Assembly: GCA_000514715.1 (NCBI GenBank)
Contig: AZWL01000009.1
Location: forward strand, 124,186-188,185
Direction: 5' to 3'
DNA from: Streptomyces sp. CNH099
Lineage (GTDB): Bacteria; Actinomycetota; Actinomycetes; Streptomycetales; Streptomycetaceae
DNA length: 64,000 bases
Shown: one piece after another, positions 38,501 through 54,000 of the stretch
How positions within the stretch are numbered: the stretch's first letter is position 1
Layout of the letters: every line of letters begins with the position of its first letter
Program-made: the position numbers and the translations under genes
Notes under the pieces: model-generated
Database searches by the model: none
What the model was told of the DNA's origin: nothing
The model's input: only the letters and a program-made list of their open reading frames with translations

Positions 38501-41359
38501 GCACCACCCAGACGTCGCCGGTGGGTCCGGTCGCGCGCCGGGCGGGCGGGGTGAGCCGTTCCCAGCCGGGCGCGTGGAACCAGTCGTCCGCGGTGGGGAC
38601 GGCCGGGGCGGCGCCGCTCGGGGCGTCGGTGGGCTCGACCCAGTAGCGGCGGCGCTGGAAGGGGTAGCCGGGCAGCCGGACCGGCGGGGGCGGGTCGTCT
38701 CCCTGGACCGCGGTCCAGTCCACCGCTGCCCCCGCGCTCCACACGGCGCCGAGGCCGGTCAGGAGGTGCGCGTCGTCGCGGGTGTCCTGCCCGGGGTGCC
38801 GCAGTGACCCGGCGGCGGTACGCGCCGGGGTCCAGGACCGGTGTGCTCGGGCGAAGTTGGCGAGGTTCTGGCCGGGGCCGGCCTCCAGCAGCACCAGCGC
38901 GGGGTCGGCGAGCAGGACGTCGAGGGCGTCGCAGAACCGTACCGGCCGGCGCAGGTGGGCGCCCCAGTAGTCGGGACTGGTGGCCTGCTCGTCGGTGATC
39001 CAGGTCCCGGTGACGCCGGAGAGGAACGGGATCGCGGGGGGCTGCATGCGCACGCCGCGCACCTCGTCGGTGAAGAGCGGCACGGCGGGGTCCATCGCGG
39101 GTGAGTGGAAGGCGTGGGAGGTGTGCAGCCGGCGGCATCCGACGCCGTCGTCCCCGAGCGTCCGTTCGAGGTCGTCAACGGCCTCCGGGTCCCCGGAGAC
39201 CACGCACAGCGCGGTGGAGTTGACGGCGGCCAGGGACAGGCCGTCGCCGAGGCGGGCCACGGTCTCCTGCTCGGTCAGGAAGACGCTGAGCATGGCGCCG
39301 CCCGGTGTCTTCTGCACGAGACGGCCGCGGGCGGCGACCAGGCGTACGGCATCCTGCAGCGAGAACACCCCCGCGAGGCAGGCGGCGACGAACTCGCCGA
39401 CGCTGTGCCCGGCCATGGCGCGCGGCTGGACGCCCCAGGACTGCCACAGCCGGGCGAGTGCGTACTCGACGCAGAACAGCGCGGGCTGGGCGAGGCCCGT
39501 CTGCCGCAGCCGCTCGGCGGCCTCCTCCCCGTCCCGCGGATCGTCCGGTACGAGGACGAGGGTGCGCAGGTCCGCTTCCAGGTACGGGGCGAACAGGTCC
39601 GCGCAACGGTCGAACTCGGCGGCGAAGACCGGCTCGCGGGCGTGCAGGCCGCGGGCCATGCCGGGGTACTGGGCGCCCTGCCCGGGGAAGAGGAACGCGA
39701 CCGGGGCGCCGTCGGGCGCCGCGGCGGCGGAGGGCGCGTCGCCCGCGAGCCGTCGCAGCGCGGTGACGGCCTCCGCCGTGGTGCGGGCGGCGGCGGCGCC
39801 GCGGTGGGAGAACGCCGCGCGGCGCCGGGCCAGGGTGTGGGCCACGGCGTCGAGCGGGGTTTCGGGGTGGGTTTCGAGGTGGTCGGCGAGGCGTCCGGCG
39901 GCTTCGGCGAGCGCGGGCGCGGACTTCGCGGACAGGGGCAGCAGGTGCGCCGGCGGCTCGGCGGCGGCCGGGGCGGAATGCCTGTCCTCCTCGCCCCGGG
40001 CCGGCCGGCGGGCGGGGGCCTCTTCGAGGACGACGTGGACGTTGGTGCCGCCGATGCCGAAGGAGCTGACCCCGGCCCGCCGCGGCTCGGCCCGGCGCGG
40101 CCAGGGGCGGTGGTCGGCGTTGACGTAGAAGGGGCTGCTCTCCAGCTCCAGGGCGGGGTTGGGCCGTTGATAGTGCGCGGTCGGCGGGATGGCCTCGTTC
40201 CGGAGGGCGAGGACCGCCTTGATCAGGCCGGTGACGCCGGCGGCGGCGTCGAGGTGGCCGACGTTGCTCTTGACCGAGCCGAGGGCGCAGAAGCCCCGGT
40301 CCTCCGTACGGAAGGCGCGGGTGAGTGCGGCCACCTCGATGGGGTCGCCGAGCGGGGTGCCGGTGCCGTGGGCCTCCACGAGGCCGACGGTGGCGGGGTC
40401 GATGTCGGCCAGCGCCAGTGCCTCGGCGACGACATCGGCCTGGCCGTCGACGCTCGGAGCGGTGTATCCGGCCTTCAGGGAGCCGTCGTTGTTGACGGCG
40501 GTGGCCAGGATCACCGCGTCGATGCCGTCCCCGGCTGCGCGGGCGTCCGCGAGCCGCCGCAGGACGACGATGCCGGCGCCGTTGCCGGCGACGGTTCCGG
40601 AGGCGTCGGCGTCGAAGGCCCGGCACGTGCCGTCCGGGGACAGGATGCCGCCGGGCTCATGGGCGTACCCGGCGCGCAGGGGCGACGAGACGGAGACACC
40701 GCCGGCCAGCGCGATGTCGCACTCGCCGCTGACCAGGCTCTGGCAGGCCAGGTGGACGGCGGTCAGCGACGTGGAGCAGGCGGTCTGGACCGTGAGGGCC
40801 GGCCCGGTGAGGTCCAGTTTGTAGGCGACCCGGGTGGCCAGGAAGTCCTTGTCTGAGGCGAGCATCACCTGGTACATGCCGGCTGCGTCCCGGACCTGCG
40901 CGTTGTTCATGAGGTTGAACAGCAGGTACGAGTTGAGGCCGGCGCCGGCGAACACGCCGATGCGGCCGTCGAACCGGCCGGGGTCGACCCCGGCGGACTC
41001 CAGGGCCTGCCAGGCGCATTCGAGGAAGACCCGGTGCTGGGGGTCGAGCAGTTCGGCCTCGCGGGGGCTGTAGCCGAAAAAGCCCTCGTCGAACAGGTCC
41101 GCGTCGTCCAGCACCCCCTTGGCCCCGACGTAGCCGTCCTGGGCCAGGAGCGCCGCGTCGACGCCGGCGGCGGCGAGCTCCCCGTCCGAGAAGGCGGTGA
41201 TCCCCACCCGGCCCGCGGCGAGGTTGGACCAGAACGTCTCGACGTCGCCGGCCCCCGGGAAGCGGCCGGCCATGCCGGTGACGGCGATGCGGTCGAGGTC
41301 CTGCGCCGGGTCCTCACCGGTCGCCGTGGCCGGAACCTGCTGTGGCTGTGACACTTCGA

Positions 41360-41363
<4 letters not shown>
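35559..41363 (-). CDS. PKS-D: one module, KS-AT-KR-DH-T
   Basis: 1934 residues from GTG 41363, overlapping the NRPS-C stop as GTGA. Approximate domains: KS 28-450 (active-site TACSTS, EAHGTGT, NVGHLDAAAG), AT 555-860 (GHSVGE; SHAFHSP near 750, i.e. malonyl-CoA), structural plus catalytic KR 950-1390 (GGLGGLG, Tyr in YAAGN), hot-dog DH 1405-1690, and T 1795-1870 (GGHSL). The DH lies after the KR, not before it as in most cis-AT modules. Its His motif is DHRIQDHGLVPG, with Asp replacing the usual Gly, and the second motif is HPALLDAAGG, lacking the usual Gln. Acting on a seryl thioester, it would give a 4-amino-5-hydroxy-2-pentenoyl unit, the precursor of 4-amino-2,4-pentadienoate. Confidence 0.93.
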
Positions 41364-44697
<3,334 letters not shown>

Positions 44698-44701
<4 letters not shown>

Positions 44702-47700
44702 GTCGCTTCCTCCGCGCCCGGGTCCCGGTCGGCGGAGTCCGGCCCGGTGGGACCGGTGACCTCGGCGAGCAGTGCGGCCGCCACGTCCGCCGACCGGGGC
44801 ACACGCCGGATCGCGGCGGGCGCCCCGGGGCGGTCGTGCGTGGTGTCCGTCTCGGAGCCGCCGCCGGTCGCAGCCAGCTCCTTGACGATGCGCTCGGCGA
44901 CGCTGCGGATGGTCGCGCCGCCGAGGAAGTCGGTGATCTGCAGGGTGAGGCCGAGCCTGCTCTGGATCTCGTTGCGCAGTTCGACGGCCATCAGGGAGTC
45001 CAGGCCGAAGCCGGTCAGCGGCTCGTCCAGGCCCACGTCGCCGGAGGCTGAGCCGAGGACGTCCCCGACGCTGAGCACGAACCGGGCGGCCAGGGTGTCC
45101 AACCGCTCGGGCTCCGCCAGCGCGCCGAGTTCGGCGGCGGTGGGGATGCGGCTCGGGCGGCGCCGGGTGCGCGAGGAGCGCCGGGAGGACCGGGCGGGGC
45201 GGGCCCGGGAGTCGTCCCCCGCCCCGGGCGGGCCGCCGGCGGTGCTCGCGGCGGGCCCGTCGCCGTGCCAGGGCCGGGGCGGCTCCCAGCAGTGCGTCGG
45301 TTCGAAGGGGTAGGTGGGCAGCGGGACCTTCGCGCGGGCGTAGTCGCGGTCGAACCCGGCCCAGTCGATGTCGGCACCGGCCGCGTACAGCTCCGCGACC
45401 GTCCCCAGCAGCACCTCCCAGTCGTCGTGCCGGGGGCGCAGGCTCGGCAGCAGCAGGTCCGCGTGGTCGGGCGGCAGGGCGTCGCTGATGACGCCCAGCA
45501 GGGTCGGGGCGGGGCCGACCTCCACGAAGGTGTGGTGGCCCAGGTCGCGCAGGGTTTGCACGCCGTCCGCGAAGCGGACCGTGCCGCGGACGTGCCGGCC
45601 CCAGTAGTCGGCGCCGGGGACCTGGTCCCACGGCCACAGCTCGCCGCTGACGTTGGAGACCAGGGGGATGCGGGGAGCGCTGAACGCGATCTTGCCGGCG
45701 GCACGGCGCAGCGGTGCGACGGCTGGCTCCATCAGCGGCGAGTGGCCTGCGGAGGCGATGTGCAGCGGCCTGGCCTTGACGCCGCGGGCGGCGAAGTCGG
45801 CACAGACGGCCTCGACCAGGTCGAGGTCGCCGGAGATGCTCGTGCCGGCCGGGCCGTTGACCGCGGCGACGGCGAGCCGGTCCGGGTGGCCGGAGATCGC
45901 GGCGGCAACCTCCTCCTCGGGGGCGAACACCGCGGCCATCGTGCCCGGCAGCGAGTACTGCTGGATGATGCGCGCGCGCTGCACCGTGAACGCCAGCCCG
46001 TCCGCGAGCGACATCACGCCCGCGACGCACGCGGCGACGCACTCGCCGAAGCTGTGCCCGAGGACCGCCGCCGGGGTCACCCCCCAGGAGCGCCACAGCT
46101 CGGCCAGCGCGTACTCCACCGCGAAGGTGGCGGGCTGGGCGTACGCCGTCTCGTTGATCTGCCGGTCCTCCGGATCGTCCGGGAAGAGCACCGACAGCAG
46201 CGGGCGGTCGAGCAGCGGTTCGAGAATCCGTGCGCACTCGTCGACGGCGCCCCGGAAGGTGGGCTGGGTGTCGTACAGCCCGCGGGCCATGCCGGGGCGC
46301 TGGGCGCCCTGCCCGGTGAACAGGAAGACGACGTCGGTGCCGCGGGCCTCGCCGAACGCCAGCCCGGGGCCGGGCTCGCCGCGGACGAAGCCGGCCAGCC
46401 GCCCGGCGACTTCGGCGCGCGTGGTGCCGACGGCGGCGAGGCGGTGGCGAAAGTGGCTGCGGCCGGTGGCGGCCGCGTGGCACAGGTCGGCCAGGGAGGC
46501 GCCGTCGCCGTCGGCGAGCCGGTCGGCGTACCGGCCGGCCAGTGCGGTGAGCGCCGTCTCGGTGCGGGCGGACAGAGCCAGGACGGCCGCCGGCCGCCGC
46601 TCGTCCACGGGCGGCGGCGCGGCCGGCGGCGCCTGCTCCAGGAGCATGTGCACGTTGGTGCCGCTGAGGCCGAAGCTGCTCACGGCGGCGGTGCGCGGGC
46701 CGTCGGTCTCCGGCCAGTCGGTGACGCGGGTGGGCACGGCGAAGGTGGTTCCCTCGAAGGAGATGTTGGAGTTCAGCCGGGTGAAGTGCAGGTTGGGCGG
46801 GATGGCTCCGTGGGAGACGCACAGCGCGGCCTTGACGAGCCCGGCGATACCGGCCGCGGCCTCCAGGTGGCCGATGTTGGTCTTGACGGCGCCGAGGTAC
46901 ACGGGCGCGCCGCTGTCGCGGCCGTACACCTCGGCGAGCGCCCCGGCCTCGATCGGGTCGCCGAGCCGGGTGCCGGTGCCGTGCGTCTCGACGTACCCGA
47001 CGCGCTCCGGCGCGACCCCGGCGGCCGCCAGGGCGCGGCGGTACACGCCCACCTGCGCGGCGCCGTTGGGCGCGGTGATGCCGGCGCTGCGGCCGTCCTG
47101 GTTGACCGCGCCGCCGCGCACGACGGCGAGGATCCGGTCGCGGTCCCGTACGGCGTCCGCAAGCCGCTTGAGCACCACGACGCCGCAGCCCTCGCCACGT
47201 ACGTAGCCGTCGGCGGCGTCGGAGAAGCTCATCGCACGGCCCTGCCTGGACACCGAGCCGAACTGCGACTGGGAAATCAGCAGGACCGGGGAGAGCACGA
47301 CGTTGACGCCGCCGGCCAGCGCCATGTCGCACTCCCCCGTGCGCAGGCTCTGACACGCCTGGTGGACGGCGAGCAGCGAGGACGAACACGCCGTGTCGAC
47401 GGCGATGTTGGGGCCGCGCAGGTCGAGCAGGTAGGCGATGCGGGCCGGGACGAAGCTGGCCGCGGCCCCGGAGCTGGTGTACGCGGTGACGTCCTCGGGG
47501 CGGCGGAGCCGGGAGGTGACGTGGTCGGAGCTGGCGGTGCCCAGGAACACGCCGGTGTCGCTGCCGGCCAGGCCGGACGGAGCCTGGCCGGCGTTCTCCA
47601 GGGCTTCCCAGCACACTTCGAGGGCCAGGCGCTGGTGGGGGTCCATCGCCAGGGCCTCGCGCCGGGAGATCCCGAAGAATTCGTGGTCGAAGCGGTCGAG

Positions 47701-48009
47701 ACCGTCGAGGAACGCACCGGAGCGGGTGTAGATCTTGCCCGGCTTGCCGGCCTCCTCATCGTAGAAGGCGTCATGGTCCCAGCGGTCGGCGGGGATGTCG
47801 CCGACGGCGTCGGTGCCGTCGGTCAGCATCCGCCAGTACGTGTCGGTGTCGGTGACGCCGCCCGGGAAGCGGCAGCCGACGCCGACGACGGCGACGGGTT
47901 CGGTACGCGCCCGCTCATACTCCTCGATCCGGCGCTGGAGGCGCTCCATCGTCAGGTAGGCGCTCTTGAGCGTGTGGGCCGACACGCTGGTCTGTTCCGG
48001 AGACGTCAT
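44698..48009 (-). CDS. PKS-B: minimal module KS-AT-ACP, alkylmalonyl-type AT
   Basis: 1103 residues; its ATG overlaps the PKS-A stop by 4 bases. A short N-terminal helix (docking) precedes KS about 37-465 (DTACSSS, ETHGTGT, NIGHLEAAAG); AT about 570-880 (GQGAQRPGM, GHSFGE); ACP about 965-1040 (GFGLDSLMAVEL). No KR, DH or ER, so it leaves a beta-ketone. The AT specificity loop reads IASAGHSP: neither HAFH (malonyl) nor YASH (methylmalonyl), but the xAGH form reported for ethylmalonyl-type ATs. The cluster's own crotonyl-CoA carboxylase/reductase gene fits this. Confidence 0.93.
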
Positions 48010-51000
48010 CGGCTGCCCCCTTCGTCGATCTGCTTCGTCTTGGCCAGCAGGAGCGCCTCAAGTTCGGCGGCGGACATCGCGTCGAGGTCCGGCGGCGCCG
48101 GACCGGGCGGGCCGGACGCGGTCTTCTCCCCGGGCCCTGCTGCGGCCGTGCCGTCGGGTTCCAGCTCGACGTCCATCCGCTCCGCCAGATAAGGCACCAG
48201 GGCGTCGATCGTGGGAAACCTCCAGGCGATGGTCGAGGGGAGCTGCACCCGGAGCGAGGACACCAGCGAGTTGCGCAGCTCCAGGGAGAGCAGCGAGTCG
48301 AATCCCATGCTGTTCATGGGGGCGCTGGTGTCGATCCCGGCGGGCTCGGCGCCCACCACCCGGGCCGCGACGGCCCGGCAGTGCTCGGTCAGGACGGCCC
48401 GGCGGCGGCGCCCCGGCTCGACGGCGAGCAGCCGGCGGCGTACCTCGCTCGTGGACGGCCGGCCGGACGAGTCGCCGGGCGTGTCCTCAAGCACGGTGCC
48501 CAGGAGGCCGCCGGCGGGGTGCGCGCGCAGCTTGTCCCGGTCCAGGGGCAGGACGCAGACCTGGGCGGCGTCGGCGCGCAGCAGCCGGTCGAGGGTCGCG
48601 ATGCCGTCGCCGGGGCTGATGCTCTCGATGCCGCGGGCGGCGAGGACACCGCCGCGGTCGGGGCGGGCGGCGAGGCCGATCTCCGACCAGGGTCCCCAGT
48701 CGATGCTGAGCGCCGGCAGCCCGCGGGCACGGCGGTGGTGGGCGAGGGCGTCGAGGAGGGCGCCGGCGGCGGCGTAGTTGCCCTGGCTGGCCGAGCCGAG
48801 GACGGCGGCGGCCGAGGAGTACATCACGAAGAAGTCCAGTGCACGGTCCGACGTGGCCTGGTGCAGGTGCCACGCGGCGGTGGACTTGGGTCCGGCGACC
48901 GAGCGGAACCGGTCACGGTCCAGGCCGGTCAGCAGGCCGTCGTCGAGGATGCCGGCGGCGTGGACAACACCGGCCAGCGGCGGCATCGTGGCGTCGGCAC
49001 GGGCCAGGACCTCGTCGATTCCGCCACGATCGGACACGTCGGCGCTCACGACGGCGACCTCGGCGCGCTCGCGCAGCTCGGCGACGACCAGCTCGGCGGC
49101 CTCCGAGGGGGCGCTGCGGCCGACCAGGACAAGGTGGCGGGCTCCCTGCCCGGCCAGGTAGCGGGCGGTCTCCAGACCGAGCGCGCCGAGCCCGCCGGTG
49201 ATCAGGTACGTGCCGTCCGGCCGCACGGGAGCGGCGCCCGGCGCGGGGCCGACCCGTTCGCGGGCGTCGGGCCGCAGCACCAGCTTGCCGGTGTGGCGCG
49301 CCTGCGCCATGGCGGTGAAGGCGGCCGGCGCGTCGGCGAAGGGGTGGGTGGTGACGGGCAGCGGGGTGAAGTCGCCGCTGTCGAAGCCCCGGGCGATGTC
49401 GGCGAAGAGGTCCGCGATCTCCTCGGGCCGCTCGCGAATGGTGCGTTCGAGGTCGACGGCGAAGAGCGCGCGGTTGTCCTTGAAGAGTTCCAGCCCGATG
49501 TGGCTGTTGCCGTAGACGTCCCGCTTGCCGATCTCGACGAACCGGCCGCCCGGCGCCAGCAGCCGCAGGCTGCGCACCAGGGCCTCGCCGGTGGCGGAGT
49601 TGAGCACGACGTCGACGCCGCGGCCGCCGGTGCGCTCGGCGATCTCGTCGGCGAAGGCGAGCGTACGCGAGTCCATGGCGTGCTCCACGCCGAGGCCGCG
49701 CAGCAGTGCGCGCTTCTCCTCGGTGCCGGCCGTCGCGTAGACACGGGCGCCGCGGCGCCGGGCGACCTGCAGCGCGGCCAGTCCCACGCCGCCGGTCGCG
49801 GAGTGGACGAGCACGGTCTCGCCCTTGCGCAGCCGCGCCAGGCGCTCCAGGGCGTGGACGGCGGTGAGGAAGGCGATGGGCACGGCGGCGGCCTCGTCCT
49901 CGCCGAGGGCGGGCGGCGCGGGGGCCACCAGTTCCTCGCCGACGGTGGTGAACGCGGCCATGCTGTGCGCGCCGACCGCCATCACGCGGTCGCCGACCCG
50001 GTGGCGGGTCACGCCCTCGCCGACGGCGACGACGCGGCCCGCGCACTCGGCGCCGAGCGCAACGACGCCCTCCGCACCGGGGTAGGTCTCCAGCGCCTTC
50101 ATGACGTCACTGAAGTTCAGGCCGGCGGCGGCGACTTCGATCTCCACCTGGCCCGCCTCGGGCGGGGTGCGGTGCCACCGGGTGGCCCCCAGGCTCGTGA
50201 GGCGCCCCGGGCGGGCGGCGAGCAGCCGGTGGTTGCCGTCGCGCGCGGCGTCGAAGGCCCAGGCGGGCCGGGTGTCCGGGTCCGCGTCGACGGGTGTCCA
50301 CCGCTGGAGTGCGGGCGTCAGGCGCCTGCCGCGGCGCAGGGCGACCTGGCCGTCGTCGCCGGCCCGCAGCACCTCGGCCAGCAGCATGTCCGCCTCGCCG
50401 TCGGGGCGGGCGGGGTCCAGGTCGACGACGGTGGTGCGGAGTTCGGCGTGCTCCACGCCGATGACGCGGGCCAGCCCCCACAGCGGCGCCTGGCCGACGG
50501 ACGGTTCGTCGACGGCGTCGGCCTGCTGGGCGCCGCGGGTGAGCAGCACCAGCCGGGGCGCGGGGTCCTGCCCGGCGAGGGTGACTTCCTGCACCAGGTG
50601 CAGGGCGGGCAGGGTGGCGGCGTCCTGGACGGCGAGCAGCCGGTCGGGGGTGTCGTCGTCGGTGAGTGCGGCGTCGAGGGCCCAGGCGTGCACGATGCCG
50701 TCGGGGCGGATGCCGGCGGCGGCCAGATCGGCGAGGAGCGCGGCGACGTCCTCGCGCCGGGCGGGGTCGAGCACGTAGCGGTCCGGGGCGGTTGTGCCGT
50801 AGCCGGGGCCGGAGGTGACGGTGACACAGGTGCCGCCGCGGGCACGCAGTCCGGTGACGAGCGCGTCGCAGGTGCCGCCGGCGTCGGCGAACACCAGCCA
50901 GGTGCCGCGCTCCGCGTCGGCGCCGGCCCCGGCAGGGGCCTGCCGCCAGGCGATGTCGTACAGGGCGTCAGCCAGCGGTTCCTTGGCGGTCCCGCCGTCG

Positions 51001-54000
51001 AGGCGCTTGAGGGCGATGCCCGTGACCTCGCCGACCGGGGCGCCGGATGCGTCGTAGAGCACGACGGTGGCGTCGGTGATCTCCTCGGCACCGGGTTCCG
51101 GCGCGGCGACCACGGCGTGCGCCCAGCCGGGTTCCGCCCGGTCGGCGAAGAGGGCGAAGCCGCCGACGCGCACCGGCAGATAGGTGTCCGTGACGGTGTC
51201 GTCCGGGCCGGTGCGGGACGGCAGGGCGGCCATGAGCGTCTGCAGTGCGCTGTCGAGCACGGCCGGGTGTACGGGGTGCTCGCCGCGGTCCGCGGTCAGG
51301 GCGGCCCGCTCGCTCAGCCGGGCCACAGCCTCGCCGGGGCGGCACCACAGCTCCGCGACGCCCTGGAAGGCCGGCCCGTACGCCAGCCCGGCCCGGTGCA
51401 GCGCGGCGTAGTGGGCGTCGGTGTCGACGGCGGTGGTGCAGCGGTCCCGTACGGCGGCCAGCGGTTCGCCGCCGGGTGCGGGCACGGCGCGGTGGAAGGC
51501 GCCGTGGGCGGCCTCGGTCCATTCGTCGTCGGCCGTGGCGCGGGTGAACAGCCGCAACGAGCCGTTGTCGGCGGTCTCGGGGACGAGGACAAGCTGCAGC
51601 GTGGCGTCCTCGGCGTGCTCGGGGACGACGGTCAGCCGGGTGAAGTGGACGTCCGCGAGCGCGGCGGGGCCGCCGAGGTGCTCGCGCGCCGCCGCGAGCG
51701 CCGCGTCCAGGACGAGCGCGCCGGGCAGGGCGGGGCTCCCGCCTACCCGGTGGTCGGTCAGGTAGCCGAAGTCGTCCAGGGCCACCGGCGCGGTCCAGTG
51801 GGCGGCGTGCGGGGGCAGGGCGGACCGCACGGGGGTGCGGAGCAGGGGGTGCCCGTGGCGCTCGGGCCGGTACCGGGTCTGCTCGGCGTACCAGAAGCGG
51901 GTGCGCTGCCACGGGTAGGTGGGCAGGTCGGCCATGGGCACGGCCGGCCCGTACACCCGGGTCCAGTCGACGGGGTAGCCGGAGGTGTAGAGCCGGCCCA
52001 GCTCGGCGCGGACGGTGGCGCGCCCCGGCCGGTCGCCGCGCAGGGACGAGACGGCGGCCGTGTGGCCGTACGACGACAGGCGCTCGGCGACGGCGTCGGT
52101 GAGCATCGGGTGCGGCGACATCTCGACGAAGACGTCGTGACCGGACTCGGCCAGCGCGGTGACCGCGGTGTCGAACAGCACCGGCCGGGTGAGGTTGGAC
52201 GCCCAGTACTCGGCGTGCAGCCGGTCGCCGTCGACTTGCTCGCCGGTGACGGTGGAGATCATGGGCAGGGTGCCGGTGCGCGGCTGCAGGTCGGCCAGCA
52301 GCCGCCACAGCTCCTGCGCGACGGGGTCCATCAGCGGACAGTGGGAGGCGAAGTCGACGGACTCCAGGATGCGGCAGTACAGGCCCTCCTCCTGAAGTGC
52401 CCCGGCGAGCGTCTCCAGTGCGGTGCTCTCCCCCGAGAAGACGGTGGAGCCGGGGCTGTTGCCCGCCGCTATCCACACCTGTCCGGGGCGTCGTTCGGCG
52501 AGGATCTCCCGGGCCCGTTCCAGGCCGGCGCCGACCACCGCCATCCGGCCCCTGCCGCTGGCGCTGTGCAGGGCGGTGCCGCGGTGCAGCGCGATGACGA
52601 GGGCGTCCTCCAGGGTGATCGCACCCGACAGGTGCGCGGCGGCTATCTCACCGACGCTGTGGCCGACGACGGCGGCCGGTTCGACGCCCCAGGAGCGCCA
52701 CAGGGCGGCGAGGGCGATCTGTACGGCGGTGAGGGCGGGCTGCCCGACGGCGGTGTCCTGCAGGCGGGACCGGGCGGGATCGGCGGTGAGCTGGTCCAGC
52801 AGCGACCAGTCGGTGCGCCGGCGCAGCAGGGCGTCGCAGCGTTCGACGACCGCGCGGAACACCGGCTCGCCGGCGAGCAGGTCTCCGGCCAGGGGCCACC
52901 ACCTCGGCCCCTGGCCGGAGAAGACGAAGACCGGCTTGGGCCGCCAGCCCACGCGCCGGATACCGGAGGACACACCGGGTGCCTCCGCGCCGCTGGCGAA
53001 CGCGGCGAGCCCGGTGCGCAGTTCTTCCGCGGACGAGCCGGTGCAGGCCAGCCGGTGCTCGTGGTGGGCACGGCGCACGGCCGCGGCGGTGGCGAAGTCG
53101 CCCAGCGCCGGGGCCGGCACCGCGGCGAGCCTGTCGGCGTAGGCCGCGGCCAGGTCGCGCAGGGCGTGCTCGTCGCGGGCCGAGACGGTCAGCAGGACGG
53201 TGTCGTCCGCCGGTGCCGGCCGGGGCGCGGGGTCGGAGGCCGGGGGCTGCTCCAGCACCAGATGGGCGTTGGTACCGCCGAAGCCGAAGGAGCTGACTCC
53301 GGCCAACGCGAGGCCCTCCTCGCCGGCCGGCCACGGCTGGAGGGTGTCGGCGACCCGCAGGGCGAGGGTGTCGAAGGGGATGTGGGGGTTCGGCTCGCGG
53401 TAGTGCAGGGTCGCCGGTACGGTGCGGTGCCAGACCGCCAGCGCGGCCTTGATCAGCCCGCCGATGCCGGCGGCGGCCTCCATGTGCCCCAGGTTGGACT
53501 TCACCGAGCCGATGAGGCAGGGCCGGGCGGGGTCGCGCCCCTCCCCGAGGACGGCGCCCAGCGCCTTGGCCTCGATCGGGTCGCCGAGGGCCGTGCCGGT
53601 GCCGTGGGCCTCGACGTACCCGATGTCCGCGCCCCGTACGCCGGCGTTGCCGTGGGCGGCACGCAGCACCGCCTCCTGGGCCTGCGGGTTGGGCGCCATG
53701 AGGCCGTTGCTGGCGCCGTCCTGGTTGACGGCGCCGCCGCGGATCACGGCGAGGACGGGGTCCCCGTCGGCCAGCGCCCGGCTGAGCGGCTTGAGTACGA
53801 CGACGCCGGCGCCCTCGGAGCGCACGTATCCGTCGGCGCCGGAGTCGAACGGCTTGCACCGGCCGTCCGCGGACATCGCCCCGGCCTTGCTGAAGTTGAT
53901 GGCGAAGGCCGGGGAGAGCACGAGGTTCACGCCGCCGGCCAGCGCCATGTCGCACTCACCCGTGCGCAGGCTCCGGCACGCCTGGAGGACCGCGACGAGC

